A DNA stretch of 64,000 bases from Alcanivorax sp. (lineage in GTDB: Bacteria; Pseudomonadota; Gammaproteobacteria; Pseudomonadales; Alcanivoracaceae), in NCBI GenBank assembly GCA_022449455.1, contig JAKUPL010000021.1:1-64000 (forward strand). The letters are read 5' to 3'. Shown here piece after piece: positions 1 to 9,042 of this stretch. The first letter of the stretch is position 1. Each line of letters starts with the position of its first letter. A program made the position numbers and the translations under genes. The notes below the pieces were generated by a model. That model saw nothing but the letters and a program-made list of their open reading frames with translations, did no database searches and was not told the origin of the DNA.

Positions 1-1566
1 CGCCGTCTCGCCGTTGGCCGGGACGGTGGCCACGGCGGCCGGCGCGGTGAGCGGTGCCAGCGGCTGCCAGGGGTCGTCGCCGCCGGCGGCGGCGCCGAGC
101 AGCATCAGCGTGCCGTACAGCGCCAGCACCAGGGCCAGCGCGCGTTTCAGCCGGCTGCCGCCCTCGGCCACCGGCTCCAGGGCGCCGAGCAGCACGCCGT
201 AGACCAGCAGCAGCAAGCCGTACAGGCTCAGGGTCAGGGTGTCGCCGACAATGCGGTCCAGCAGCCAGATGGCCACGCCCAGCATCACCACGCCGAAGAA
301 GCGTTTGATCTCTTCCATCCACAGCCCGGCGCGGGGCAGCAGATGGCCGCCGCCGGTGCCGAAGATGATCAGCGGCACGCCCATGCCCAGCGCCAGGGCG
401 AACAGGGACGCGGCGCCGGTGAGGGCGTCGCCGGTGCCGGCCACGTAGAGCAGGGCGCCGGCCAGGATCGGCGTCACGCAGGGGGACACCACCAGGGCGG
501 AAATCACCCCCAGCAGCACCGCGCCGGGCACGCCCCCGCCGCCGTCCGGGCCGGCCCGGTTGAGGCGATCGCGCAGGGCGGCGGGCAGTTGCAGCTCATA
601 GAGACCGAACATGGACAGCGCCAGCAGCACGAAAATCACCACGCTGGTGAGGATCGCCGCCGGCTGCTGCAGCAGAAACTGCAGATTGAGGCCGGCGCCG
701 AACACCGCCACCAGCAGGCCCGCCAGGGTGTAGGGCACGGCCACGCCGAGCACGTAGGCGACGCTCAGCACGAAGCCGCGCCGGGCCCCGGCGGCGCCGC
801 CGCTGGCGGTACCGCGCCCGGCGATGATGCCGGACAGAATCGGCACCATGGGAAACACGCAGGGGGTGAAGGCGAGCAGGATGCCGCCGGCGAAGAACAA
901 CGCCACGATCAGACCCAGACCGCGCCCGTTCATCCATTGATTGAAGGCGTTGGCGTCCTCGGAGAACAGGGTGGCGAAAAAGCCGTCCTGGTCCCCGGCG
1001 GCGGGCGCCGGTCGGGCGGCGGGCGCGGAGGTGGCGCCGTCGTCACCGCCGGGGGTCGGCGCGCTGAAGGCGTAGGTGCGGATTTCCGGCGGGTAGCACA
1101 GCCGGTCCTCGATGCAGCCCTGGTACTTCACCTCCAGTTCGGTGTCCGCCAGGGGCACGCTGTCCAGCGGCAGGGTGACGTCCAGCTGGCCGTAATAGAC
1201 CTGGGTGTCGCCGTAGATCTCGTCGGTCTTGTCCTCCGCCGGGGGCAGTGCCAGGTCGTCGAAATCGGCCAGCAGGTTGCCGTTGGCGTCGCGCAGGGTG
1301 AAGTCCAGCTTGTGCCGGTACAGGTAGACGTGGTCGTAGAGCATGAAGCTGACCAGCAGCCGCTGGCGGTCCCAGTCCGCGTCGGTGACCACCTGGATCG
1401 CCTCGTCCACCGACGGCAGCGCATCGCCGTCGTCGCCGAACCCGGACAACCCGCCGTCGCTCAGCGACAAGGCCCCGGCCGGTCCGGCCATGATCAGCAG
1501 CCCGAGCAGCGTCGTCAGCACGATCCCTGGCAAGCGGCGCGCCCGCCCCCCCTTGAAGAACGTCAT
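1..1566 (-). CDS. dsbD: Thiol:disulfide interchange protein DsbD, N-terminal part (cut by the window edge)
   Basis: Carries electrons from cytoplasmic thioredoxin across the inner membrane to periplasmic disulfide reductases. About 522 codons are present and the frame stays open to base 1, so the C-terminal thioredoxin-like domain lies outside. The ATG at 1564-1566 follows GGGAGAAAGGA. A signal peptide (about residues 1-32) precedes the periplasmic alpha domain, whose redox cysteines appear in CIEDRLCYPPE, like the E. coli CADAGFCYPPE motif. The eight-helix membrane domain carries both expected cysteines, in FTPCVFP and SPCVTP. It is divergent from the two-component pair at 1763-3750, with a candidate regulator site in the shared upstream region. 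Confidence 0.93.
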   Translation of the reverse strand, partial: MTFFKGGRARRLPGIVLTTLLGLLIMAGPAGALSLSDGGLSGFGDDGDALPSVDEAIQVVTDADWDRQRLLVSFMLYDHVYLYRHKLDFTLRDANGNLLADFDDLALPPAEDKTDEIYGDTQVYYGQLDVTLPLDSVPLADTELEVKYQGCIEDRLCYPPEIRTYAFSAPTPGGDDGATSAPAARPAPAAGDQDGFFATLFSEDANAFNQWMNGRGLGLIVALFFAGGILLAFTPCVFPMVPILSGIIAGRGTASGGAAGARRGFVLSVAYVLGVAVPYTLAGLLVAVFGAGLNLQFLLQQPAAILTSVVIFVLLALSMFGLYELQLPAALRDRLNRAGPDGGGGVPGAVLLGVISALVVSPCVTPILAGALLYVAGTGDALTGAASLFALALGMGVPLIIFGTGGGHLLPRAGLWMEEIKRFFGVVMLGVAIWLLDRIVGDTLTLSLYGLLLLVYGVLLGALEPVAEGGSRLKRALALVLALYGTLMLLGAAAGGDDPWQPLAPLTAPAAVATVPANGETA

Positions 1567-1640
1567 TCCTTTCTCCCACCGGTTTGCGCTATTGGATACC
1601 TCCCGGCCCGGGAGGTTCCGGGCAGCCTGCCGCCCCGGCT

Positions 1641-1656
1641 TTAAGAATCCGTTAAG
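1641..1656 (+). promoter_or_regulatory. Candidate PmrA/QseB-type direct-repeat operator
   Basis: TTAAG at 1641-1645 is repeated at 1652-1656, an 11-bp step. This fits the YTTAAG-N5-YTTAAG pattern known for PmrA/QseB-type regulators, except for a G at the first position of the second half. It lies between dsbD and the OmpR-family regulator at 1763, so it could serve either gene. A 17-bp perfect palindrome (CCTCCCGGCCCGGGAGG, 1599-1615) sits nearby, closer to dsbD. Confidence 0.5.
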
Positions 1657-1762
1657 CCCCGATCGCCTATTGTCCCCGCAACCCGAAGGTGGTGCAAAAG
1701 CCGGCGGGACTTTTATAGTGACAAGGTGCCGGGAAAAGGAGGGTGCCGGGGAGAGCAAGCCG

Positions 1763-2431
1763 ATGCGGATTCTGCTGGTGGAAGACGACGAGATGCTGGC
1801 GGACGGCCTGGTGCGGGCCCTGCGCCATGACGGTTACGCGGTGGACCACGTGGCCCGTGGCGACCTGGCCCAGGCGGCGGTGGAAGACGGCCGCTTCGAC
1901 GCCGTGCTGCTGGACCTGGGGCTGCCCGGCATGGACGGCCTGGAAGTGCTGCGCGCCCTGCGGCGCCGGCGCCACCCGGTGCCGGTGATCGTGATCAGCG
2001 CCCGGGATCGGCTGGACGACCGCATCCATGGTCTGGACGCCGGCGCTGACGACTACCTGATCAAGCCGTTTTCCGTGGACGAGTTGCGCGCCCGGCTGCG
2101 GGCCCGGTTGCGCCGGGGCGTGGAGCCGGCGCGGGCGTTGCTGAGCGTGGAGGACCTGGTGATCGACCCGGACGCCATGACGGTGACCCGGGACGGTGAG
2201 CCGGTGCGTCTGCCGCGCCGTGAGATGGCGTTGCTGGTGGAACTGGCGCGCGGCGCCGGGCGGGTGCTCACCCGCGATCATCTGGAGCAGGCCCTGTACG
2301 GTTGGAGCGAGGAAGTGGAGAGCAACGCCCTGGAAGTCCACATCCATCACCTGCGCCGCAAACTGGGCGGCGACCTGATCAAGACCGTGCGCGGGGTGGG
2401 CTACATCCTGGCGCCGCCCGAGGGCCATTGA
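1763..2431 (+). CDS. OmpR-family response regulator (QseB/PmrA-like)
   Basis: DNA-binding response regulator of 222 residues. The receiver domain (about 1-115) has the acidic pair EDDE near the N terminus, the phospho-acceptor Asp in DAVLLDLGLPGMDG and the Lys in LIKPF. The C-terminal winged helix (about 125-219) ends in KTVRGVGYIL, typical of OmpR/PhoB proteins. Its stop shares one base with the ATG of the kinase gene (TGATG), so the two are translated as a coupled pair. Sequence style is closest to QseB/PmrA. The TTAAG direct repeat just upstream suggests autoregulation, which is inference. The stimulus cannot be read from the sequence. Confidence 0.93.
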   Translation: MRILLVEDDEMLADGLVRALRHDGYAVDHVARGDLAQAAVEDGRFDAVLLDLGLPGMDGLEVLRALRRRRHPVPVIVISARDRLDDRIHGLDAGADDYLIKPFSVDELRARLRARLRRGVEPARALLSVEDLVIDPDAMTVTRDGEPVRLPRREMALLVELARGAGRVLTRDHLEQALYGWSEEVESNALEVHIHHLRRKLGGDLIKTVRGVGYILAPPEGH

Positions 2432-3750
2432 TGTTCTCGATCCGACGTTTTCTGATGGCCGCCCTGGTCTCGGTGATCCTGGGTGGCGGGGTGCTGCTGG
2501 GCTGGGGCACCTACCATACGCTTTATCACGAACTGGACGAGCAGTACGACGCGGAGCTGGTGCAGAGCACCCGGCTGATGGCGGCGTTCTGGGGCGACGA
2601 CGCGCCGGCCCCACGGGTGGCCAGGCTGGAACCCTCCGAGCAGCGCTATCAGCGCTATTTTGTCTACCAGTTGTGGCGGCGGGGCGAGCTGGTGCTGGCC
2701 AGTGACGGGGCGCCGCGCGAGCCGTTGATACCCCTCACCGATCCGCAACGGGGCGGGCGCTATCTGGAGGCGGAGGGTTGGCACACCTACGCGCTGCCGC
2801 TGGCCGGCGCGCGCTGGGTGATCGTGGCGGAAAGCGACCGGGCGCGCCGCTCGCTGGTGGCCAACACCGCCGCCACGGTGCTGGCGCCCTATCTGCTCAG
2901 CGTGCCGGTGATTCTGCTGCTGGTGTGGCTGGCGGTGCGCTGGGGGCTGCGTCCGCTGACCCGGCTGGCGCGTTCGGTCTCGGTGCGCGACGCCAACAAT
3001 CTGACGCCGCTGCGGCACCGGCCGGTGCGCGAGCTGGCGCCGCTCACCGAAGCCATCAACACCCTGCTGGCGCGACTGGTGGGCACCCTGGAGCGGGAGA
3101 AGCGCTTTACCGCCGACGCCGCCCACGAACTGCGTACCCTGCTGATGGCGCTGCGCCTGCATGCGGACAACGCGGCCCAGCTCGACGACCCCCAGGAGGT
3201 GGCGGCGTCGCTGAGCCAATTGACTCGGGCGGTGGACCGGGCCGGTCGCACCGTGGAACAACTGATGCAGCTGTCGCGGCTGGACCCGCAGCGGGCCGCC
3301 GCCGGTGACCGCTGCGACCTGGTGGCGGTGGCCCGGGACTGCATCACCCTGATCGCGCCGCTGGCCGAACAGCGGCGCCAGACCGTGGCGCTGGAAGGGC
3401 CGCCCCATCTGTGGGTGGCGATGCCCGCCGAAGTGGCCGACATGCTGATCCGTAACCTGCTCGACAACGCCTGCCGCTATTCCCCGGAGGGCGCCGCCGT
3501 GGGCGTGCGCATCGCCGAGGCCGAGGGTCAGGCCCGGGTGGAGGTCAGCGATGGCGGGCCGGGGCTCACCGGCGAGCAACAGCGCCGCTTCACGGGGCGT
3601 TTCAGCCGCGGCCGTCAGGATGTGCCCGGTGCCGGCCTGGGGCTGTCCATTGTCGATCGCATCCTCAGCATCTATGGTGGGGCGCTTCGTTTCCGGCTGC
3701 GCGACGAGGACCGCCCGGCGGCGGCGGTGATGACACTGCCGCGCGGTTGA
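2431..3750 (+). CDS. Sensor histidine kinase, partner of the QseB/PmrA-like regulator
   Basis: Membrane kinase of 439 residues. TM1 is at about 7-27, followed by a short periplasmic sensor region of about 130 residues and TM2 near 155-175, then a HAMP-like linker, HisKA and HATPase domains. The H-box reads FTADAAHELRTLL: the phospho-acceptor His is present but the usual Pro of HELRTPL is Leu (CTG). The N-box (NLLDNACRYSP) and the G-boxes (DGGPGL, GAGLGLSIV) look intact. The start overlaps the regulator stop. The sensor region is short, as in QseC/PmrB-type kinases. The ligand is unknown. Confidence 0.92.
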   Translation: MFSIRRFLMAALVSVILGGGVLLGWGTYHTLYHELDEQYDAELVQSTRLMAAFWGDDAPAPRVARLEPSEQRYQRYFVYQLWRRGELVLASDGAPREPLIPLTDPQRGGRYLEAEGWHTYALPLAGARWVIVAESDRARRSLVANTAATVLAPYLLSVPVILLLVWLAVRWGLRPLTRLARSVSVRDANNLTPLRHRPVRELAPLTEAINTLLARLVGTLEREKRFTADAAHELRTLLMALRLHADNAAQLDDPQEVAASLSQLTRAVDRAGRTVEQLMQLSRLDPQRAAAGDRCDLVAVARDCITLIAPLAEQRRQTVALEGPPHLWVAMPAEVADMLIRNLLDNACRYSPEGAAVGVRIAEAEGQARVEVSDGGPGLTGEQQRRFTGRFSRGRQDVPGAGLGLSIVDRILSIYGGALRFRLRDEDRPAAAVMTLPRG

Positions 3751-3867
3751 CGGCGCCGCCGCGCGGACGAGGTGGATAGCGCCGCGCGGCGCCGGCCGGT
3801 GAGGGGTATAGTGACCGCGATGAAGTGACCGCCGTGACACGGCGGCGATGGCAACGGGGAAGGGCCC

Positions 3868-4866
3868 ATGAAGGAAGATAAATTCGGACAGAAAGTCGGC
3901 GACCGGCTGCTCGACCCGAAAAACAACCGCATCTGGAAGGGCCTGCTGGGCCTGCTGCTGATCCTGCTGCTGGTGGACGCGCTGCTGGGCTGGTACTGGA
4001 GCCTGGAGCCGGACCTGGAGCCGGTGAGCCGGGCCGACGGCGCGGTGGCCGGCGAGACCGTCACCCGCGAAGTGATCCATGTGGCCAGCACCCTGCTGGA
4101 CAAGCCCGGCGGCTACCTGAGCAACGACATGCTGCCGCACCGGCTGTGGCTGGACAATATGCCGAGCTGGGAATACGGCGTGCTGGTGCAGCTGCGCGAC
4201 GTGACCCGTGTGATGCGCCGCGACATGAGCCGCTCCCAGTCGCAGAGCCAGGAGGACCGTTTCCTGGCGGTGGCCGAACCGCAGTTCAACTTCGATTCGG
4301 AAAGCTGGGCCATGCCGGCCACGGAGAACGAATACCGGCGCGGCATCCGGGCGCTGCAAAACTACCTGGAAGCGCTGCGCCGGGATGACGGCAGCGCCCA
4401 TTTCTATACCCGCGCGGACAACCTGAATTACTGGCTCAATGAAGTGCAGAACCGGCTCGGGTCGCTGAGTCTGAGCCTCAGCCAGAGCGTGGGCCGCAGC
4501 CAGCTGAACACCGATGAGGACACGCCGGTGGGGCAGCTGGATGAGCGCGAGACCTACGTGCAGACCCCGTGGATGGAAATCGACAACGTCTTCTACGAGG
4601 CGCGCGGCGCGTCCTGGGCCCTGGCGCAGCTGATGCGCGCGGTGGAAGTGGACTTCGCCGACGTGCTGCGGCGCAAGAACGCCACGGTCAGCTTCCGGCA
4701 GATGGTGCGGGAGCTGGAGGCCACCCAGCAGACCCTGTGGAGCCCGGTGATTCTGAATGGGTCCGGCTTCGGTCTGTTCGCCAACCATTCCCTGGTGATG
4801 GCCAACTACCTGTCCCGCGCCAACGCCGCCCTGGTGGACCTGAGAAAACTCCTCCAGGAGGGGTAA
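3868..4866 (+). CDS. DUF2333 family membrane-anchored protein
   Basis: A 332-residue protein with a short basic cytoplasmic N terminus, one transmembrane helix at about 26-44, and a long mainly helical periplasmic domain. It matches the DUF2333 family of gammaproteobacteria, whose function is not established. ATG at 3868 follows GGGGAAGGG. It stands alone between the sensor-kinase operon and cmoA and converges on cmoA with a two-base gap. The gap upstream (3751-3867) holds GC-rich sequence and no recognisable gene. Confidence 0.85.
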   Translation: MKEDKFGQKVGDRLLDPKNNRIWKGLLGLLLILLLVDALLGWYWSLEPDLEPVSRADGAVAGETVTREVIHVASTLLDKPGGYLSNDMLPHRLWLDNMPSWEYGVLVQLRDVTRVMRRDMSRSQSQSQEDRFLAVAEPQFNFDSESWAMPATENEYRRGIRALQNYLEALRRDDGSAHFYTRADNLNYWLNEVQNRLGSLSLSLSQSVGRSQLNTDEDTPVGQLDERETYVQTPWMEIDNVFYEARGASWALAQLMRAVEVDFADVLRRKNATVSFRQMVRELEATQQTLWSPVILNGSGFGLFANHSLVMANYLSRANAALVDLRKLLQEG

Positions 4867-4868
4867 AC

Positions 4869-5603
4869 CTACCCTTTCACCCCGATGAAGCCGGCGAAGT
4901 TGTACCACTTGAAGAACATGTCCACGCTGTCCAGGCCGGCCCTGGACAGCATGCGCAGGTTCTCGTCCGGCCGATACGGAATCAGCACGTTTTCCAGCGC
5001 CTCCCGCTTGCGGGCGATCTCCGTCTCCGAATAGCCGTTGCGCTTTTTCATGTCGTAATAGAGCTTGATCCACTGGCGGTTCAGCAGCGCATCGCTGCCC
5101 AGCACCTTCTCCACCAGGATCAGTGCGCCGCCCGGGCGCAGCCCCTCCACCAGGGTGCGCAGCAACCCCTCGCGATTGATCGGCCGCACGAACTGCAGAG
5201 TGAGATTGAGCACCACCACCGAGGCGTTCTCGATGGCCACGCCGTCGTTGAGGTCGCCGGCGCACAGCCGCAGGCGGCCCGCCGGCAGCTCCGCCAGGTT
5301 GGCGCGGGCCTTGTCCAGCATGGCCTCGGAATAGTCCACCCCGACCAGCTCCGCGGCCGGGTCCACCGCCCGGTGCAGGCTGTTGAGGGTGATGCCGGTG
5401 GAGCAGCCCAGGTCGTAAACCCGGGAGCCGGCGGTGGCGAACTGCGCCGCCAGTTCGCCGATCATGCGTTGCAGTTCCCGGTACTGGGGAATGCTGCGGT
5501 CGAGCATGTCGTCGAACACCTCGGCGGTGCGTTCGCCGAAGTCGAAGTCGGCGATCGCCCGGTCCTGTTCGGTGAACAGGCGGTCCTTGCGGTCGGATGT
5601 CAT
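4869..5603 (-). CDS. cmoA: Carboxy-S-adenosyl-L-methionine synthase CmoA
   Basis: Converts SAM and prephenate to carboxy-SAM, the donor CmoB uses to make cmo5U34 in tRNA wobble positions. The 244 residues match the family length (about 247). Visible motifs are the Rossmann SAM loop VYDLGCSTG, the acidic residue in VGVDYSEAM, and the CmoA-typical ENASVVVLNLTLQF, nearly identical to E. coli. The ATG at 5601-5603 was chosen because the protein then begins MTSDRKDRLF like other CmoA proteins. The frame stays open to 5777, but that extension has no resemblance to the family. The usual partner cmoB is not adjacent and not in the window. Confidence 0.92.
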   Translation of the reverse strand: MTSDRKDRLFTEQDRAIADFDFGERTAEVFDDMLDRSIPQYRELQRMIGELAAQFATAGSRVYDLGCSTGITLNSLHRAVDPAAELVGVDYSEAMLDKARANLAELPAGRLRLCAGDLNDGVAIENASVVVLNLTLQFVRPINREGLLRTLVEGLRPGGALILVEKVLGSDALLNRQWIKLYYDMKKRNGYSETEIARKREALENVLIPYRPDENLRMLSRAGLDSVDMFFKWYNFAGFIGVKG

Positions 5604-5706
5604 AGTCTGCCTCGCGTGCTGTGCGAGGCAGAGTGTAACGGAACTTGCCGGCGCGGCGGAGCCCCACGCCGGCGCCGGGCATGACCGGTGGCGGTGGCCG
5701 GCGGGA

Positions 5707-6576
5707 TCAGGCGGCGGCGGACACCGCCGGTTCCGGCAGGGTGGCGCGCCAGCGTTCCAACAGATGAGTGTTGTCATCCTGCCAGGGGTGGAAGCCCGGC
5801 CGCAGGTACTGGAACCAGGCCGGGATCGCCTGGCTGACCACGCCTTTGTAGCCGAACATCTTCCACAGCCCCTTACCGAGGGTGAGCGGGCGGCGGTGCA
5901 CGCCGTCCTCGCGCAGAAAGCGCCAGGTGAAATAGGTGCTGAACGCCACCAGGTAAGCGGTGCCGTAGAAGAACGCCCGCTGCCGGCGCCAGTAGTCGCC
6001 GTCCACGTCCTGGTAGAGGTCGAAGGCCACCGCCTTGTGCTCGGTTTCCTCGATGGCGTGCCACACCCACAAGGGCCGCACCGACGGGTCCATTTTCTCC
6101 ACCATGTCGGCGCGCCGCAGAATGGTGTCGGCGAGGATCGCGGTGATGTGTTCCAGGCCGGCGGTGGCCGCCAGCTGGCGCTCGGCGCTCAGATGTTTGC
6201 GGGCTCCGGCCAGCAGGCGCTGCGCCACGCCCAGGGCCTCATTGACCAGCGCGTCGTAGCCGGCGCCATGGCCCGCCACCAGATCGTTGAAGGCTTTGTG
6301 TTCCAGGGAATGCATGGCCTCCTGGCCGATAAAGCCGGAGATGTCCTTCTGCCGCTGCGGGTCGTCCACCCGGTCGCGGAAGGCGCGCACCGCGTCCACG
6401 AAAAAGCGCTCGCCGTCCGGGAAGGTCACCGACAGCACATTCATGAAGTGGGTCAGCACCGGATCGTTGTCGAACCAGTAACGGCTTTGCTCGAAGCCCT
6501 GGAATTTGAAGTTCATCCGCCGGGGGCGGATCGGCAGCCGCGCCACCGCGCGGCGTGAACGGGAAAGCAGTGTCAT
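5707..6576 (-). CDS. Predicted metal-dependent hydrolase, ferritin-like (PF10118 type)
   Basis: A 289-residue cytoplasmic helical protein of the family usually annotated as metal-dependent hydrolase (COG3687). Likely metal ligands are seen in two motifs: GQEAMHSLEH near residue 95 and HAIEETEHKAVAFD near 185, both of the ExxxH style of ferritin-like di-metal centres. The true reaction of the family is not established; some members sit near lipid or hydrocarbon genes. It is divergent from an AraC-type regulator starting near 6665, which is a plausible controller. Confidence 0.85.
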   Translation of the reverse strand: MTLLSRSRRAVARLPIRPRRMNFKFQGFEQSRYWFDNDPVLTHFMNVLSVTFPDGERFFVDAVRAFRDRVDDPQRQKDISGFIGQEAMHSLEHKAFNDLVAGHGAGYDALVNEALGVAQRLLAGARKHLSAERQLAATAGLEHITAILADTILRRADMVEKMDPSVRPLWVWHAIEETEHKAVAFDLYQDVDGDYWRRQRAFFYGTAYLVAFSTYFTWRFLREDGVHRRPLTLGKGLWKMFGYKGVVSQAIPAWFQYLRPGFHPWQDDNTHLLERWRATLPEPAVSAAA

Positions 6577-6664
6577 CGGTGACTCCGGTTTCGGGTGTCA
6601 TTGATTGATGCTCACAACTATGGTCCAGTCGAGCCTTTGCGGTCTTGTTGTGGAGGGCCAACCT

Positions 6665-7711
6665 GTGGTGACTTCGGGCCGTGCCTGGTTCACCCCCGGC
6701 ATACCGGGTATCTATGTGGTGTTGCTGTGCGACGTGCTGCGCGAGCTGGGCCATGACCCGGCACCGCTGCTGCGCCGCCTGGGCACTGGCCGCGAGCAGC
6801 TGCTGGACCCGGAATTCCGGCTGCCCATGGAGCGTGCCAACCTGGCCGCCGAGATCGGCCTGGCCCTGGTCGGGGAGGCCGGTCTGGGGTTCCGCTATGC
6901 CCGGGCCATGCGCATTACCTTGCATGGCCCGGTGGGCCTGCTGGCCCTCTCCAGCCCCACCATCGACGATGGTCTGGAAGCGGCGCGCCGCTACCTGGGC
7001 CTGCGCGCGCCCTTTCTGGTGGTGGAGCGCGAACCCCTGGAACGGCAGCGGCAGGCGTTGAGCTTTCGCACCGATTTCGGCCCCGGCCCGGTACGCAGCT
7101 TCGTGATCGAGGCCATGGTGATCGGCTTCGTCTATATGCTCGAGCAGTTGATGGAAGCGTCGCCGGACGGCGCCGAGGTGCATTTTCAGGGACCGCCGCC
7201 GGCCCACGCGGAAGCCCTGCGACGGGCGTTGCCGGTGCCGGTGCGCTACGACCAGCCCCGCGATGCGCTGATCCTGTCCGACGCGCTGCTGACGGCGCGG
7301 CCACGGCTGGCGGACCCGCAGGCGGAAGCCCTGGCCCGGGAGCAGTGTGAACTGGAATTCCGGCGCTGGCGCGCCAATCAGGAAGGGCCGCTGCCGGAGC
7401 GGGTGCGCGCCGCCCTGCGTGATGGGGACAGCGCGCCGCCGGACCTGGCCGACATGGCCGAACGGCTGGCGGTGTCGCCCCGTACTCTGAAGCGGCATCT
7501 GCAGCAGGCCGGCCTGACCTATCGCCAGCTTCAGGACGAAGCCCGCTACCGCCGCGCCCGCAAGCTGCTGGGCGACGGTACCTTGCGCATCAGCGAAGTG
7601 GCCTATGCGCTCGGCTACAACGACGTGGCCAACTTCTCCCGCGCCTTCAAGCGCTGGAGCGGTCGCACGCCCAAGGCCTACCGGGGCGGGGAGGGCCCCG
7701 GCGAGGCCTGA
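6665..7711 (+). CDS. AraC-family transcriptional regulator (OruR/ArgR-like)
   Basis: A 348-residue regulator with an N-terminal ligand-binding domain of the 'arabinose-binding' type (about 1-190) and a C-terminal AraC double helix-turn-helix. The HTH includes MAERLAVSPRTLKRHLQ and the hallmark AYALGYNDVANFSRAFKRW. The start is unsure. GTG at 6665 is preferred because GGAGGG (6652-6657) sits 7 bases before it and the protein then has the family length. ATGs at 6608 and 6620 are in frame but have weaker ribosome sites. It is divergent from the PF10118 gene and ends 9 bases before the convergent cupin gene. Confidence 0.88.
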   Translation: MVTSGRAWFTPGIPGIYVVLLCDVLRELGHDPAPLLRRLGTGREQLLDPEFRLPMERANLAAEIGLALVGEAGLGFRYARAMRITLHGPVGLLALSSPTIDDGLEAARRYLGLRAPFLVVEREPLERQRQALSFRTDFGPGPVRSFVIEAMVIGFVYMLEQLMEASPDGAEVHFQGPPPAHAEALRRALPVPVRYDQPRDALILSDALLTARPRLADPQAEALAREQCELEFRRWRANQEGPLPERVRAALRDGDSAPPDLADMAERLAVSPRTLKRHLQQAGLTYRQLQDEARYRRARKLLGDGTLRISEVAYALGYNDVANFSRAFKRWSGRTPKAYRGGEGPGEA

Positions 7712-7720
7712 CGGTGGCGA

Positions 7721-8122
7721 TCAGCCGCCGAGGTACTGGTCGTCGGTGACCGGCTCCAGCCAGTCCACGTTGCGGCCGTCCAGCATCTCCTGCACGGCGA
7801 TGTGGCTCATGGCGGTGCTGCTGGTGGCACCGTGCCAGTGCTTGTGGCCGGGCGGGCACCAGATGGTATCGCCGGCGCCCACTTCCACCCGTTCTTCGCC
7901 TTCACACTGGGTCCAGCCCTTGCCGGAGGTCACGATCAGCAGCTGACCCAGCGGATGGGTGTGCCAGTGGCTGCGCGCCCCGGGCTCGAAGGTGACCCGG
8001 GCGGCGGTGAGGCGGGAAGGCTCCCGCGCCTCGCCGTGAATCGGGTCGATGCGCACGCGGCCGGTGAAGCATTCCGCCGGGCCGGCCACGGACTCGCGGG
8101 AACCGTTTCTGTTGAGAATCAT
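7721..8122 (-). CDS. Small cupin-domain protein
   Basis: A 133-residue single cupin. The two cupin motifs are clear: HWHTHPLGQLLIVTSGKG with metal-binding His residues, and GDTIWCPPGHKHWHG. Relatives include small manganese cupins such as (R)-hydroxynitrile-lyase-like proteins and quercetinase-like enzymes. The substrate here cannot be told. It is the second gene of a two-gene unit behind the SDR gene, with a 39-base gap, and is probably co-regulated by the divergent LysR protein. Confidence 0.87.
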   Translation of the reverse strand: MILNRNGSRESVAGPAECFTGRVRIDPIHGEAREPSRLTAARVTFEPGARSHWHTHPLGQLLIVTSGKGWTQCEGEERVEVGAGDTIWCPPGHKHWHGATSSTAMSHIAVQEMLDGRNVDWLEPVTDDQYLGG

Positions 8123-8161
8123 GGCTGTTCTCCTGAACGCTTTTAAGGGTTGCCCGTGGGG

Positions 8162-8905
8162 TTACCAGGGTTGGTTGGCCGGGCCCACGGTGAACTCATT
8201 GACGGTGGTATCGTCCGGCAGATCCAGGGCGAAGGCCACCACCTCGGCGACCCGCTCCGGCGCAATGCCGTACTGCTGATACAGGCCTTTCATTTGTTCG
8301 CGGGCCCGCGCGTCGGTGATGGTGCTGAGCAGCTCGGTATTGATCGCCGCCGGGTACAGAGTGGCGGTGCGAATGTTGGTCTCTTCCATGGCCGACTCCA
8401 TGCGCAGCACTTCCATGAAGTTGCGCACGAACCATTTGGTGCCGCCGTAGACGGAGGCGCCGGGATAGTTTTTCAGGCCGGCCACGGACGACACCGCCAG
8501 CACGTGCCCGGATTTCTGCTCGGTGAAGGTGGGCATCACCGCGGCCACGCCGTTGAGCACCCCTTTGATGTTCACGTCCACCATGCGGTGCCATTCGTCT
8601 GTCTTCATGGCCGACACCGGTGAGGTGGGCATCAGGCCGGCATTGAGGAAGATGGCGTCGACACCGCCGAAGGTGTCCTTGGCCCGTTGCACGATGCGCT
8701 CGTTGTCTTCCGGGCGCACCACGTCCAGCACCTGGTAGGCGGCTTGGCCGCCGGCCTGTTTGATCTCGTCGGTGATGCGTTCGAGGCTTTCCTCCCGGCG
8801 GGCGCCGAGCACTACCTTGGCGCCTTTTTTCGCCAGCAGTTTGGCGCTGGCTTCGCCGATGCCGGAGGAGGCACCGGTGATGACGATGACTTTGTCTTTA
8901 ATCAT
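8162..8905 (-). CDS. Short-chain dehydrogenase/reductase (SDR)
   Basis: A 247-residue classical SDR, NAD(P)-dependent. Visible motifs are the cofactor loop TGASSGIG (residues about 10-17), NAG in FLNAG, the catalytic Ser in AVSSVAG, and a Tyr-x3-Lys equivalent in VYGGTKW. ATG at 8903-8905 follows GGAAAGAG. The frame is open 93 bases further but lacks family similarity there. It heads an operon with the cupin gene and is divergent from a LysR regulator, the usual SDR/LysR arrangement in which the regulator controls the enzyme. Confidence 0.92.
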   Translation of the reverse strand: MIKDKVIVITGASSGIGEASAKLLAKKGAKVVLGARREESLERITDEIKQAGGQAAYQVLDVVRPEDNERIVQRAKDTFGGVDAIFLNAGLMPTSPVSAMKTDEWHRMVDVNIKGVLNGVAAVMPTFTEQKSGHVLAVSSVAGLKNYPGASVYGGTKWFVRNFMEVLRMESAMEETNIRTATLYPAAINTELLSTITDARAREQMKGLYQQYGIAPERVAEVVAFALDLPDDTTVNEFTVGPANQPW

Positions 8906-9042
8906 GATTTCGCTCTTTCCAAACGTTGTGCGATGGCTCTTGCCCAAGATAGGGCGCCGGTGCATCGCCAACAATCCGGTTGCGCTCATTGGAATCATGA
9001 ATGGCTTGCATGAATGGCGGAGGATGATCCGGTAAAATTCTG

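Noticed and set aside
2401-5682. A 1093-codon open frame on the minus strand
   Set aside because: It runs antisense to the kinase and DUF2333 genes and has no domain-like sequence; it is a by-product of high G+C. The same holds for the 881-codon frame at 15972-18617, the 1126-codon frame at 33268-36648 and the 898-codon frame at 27008-29704.
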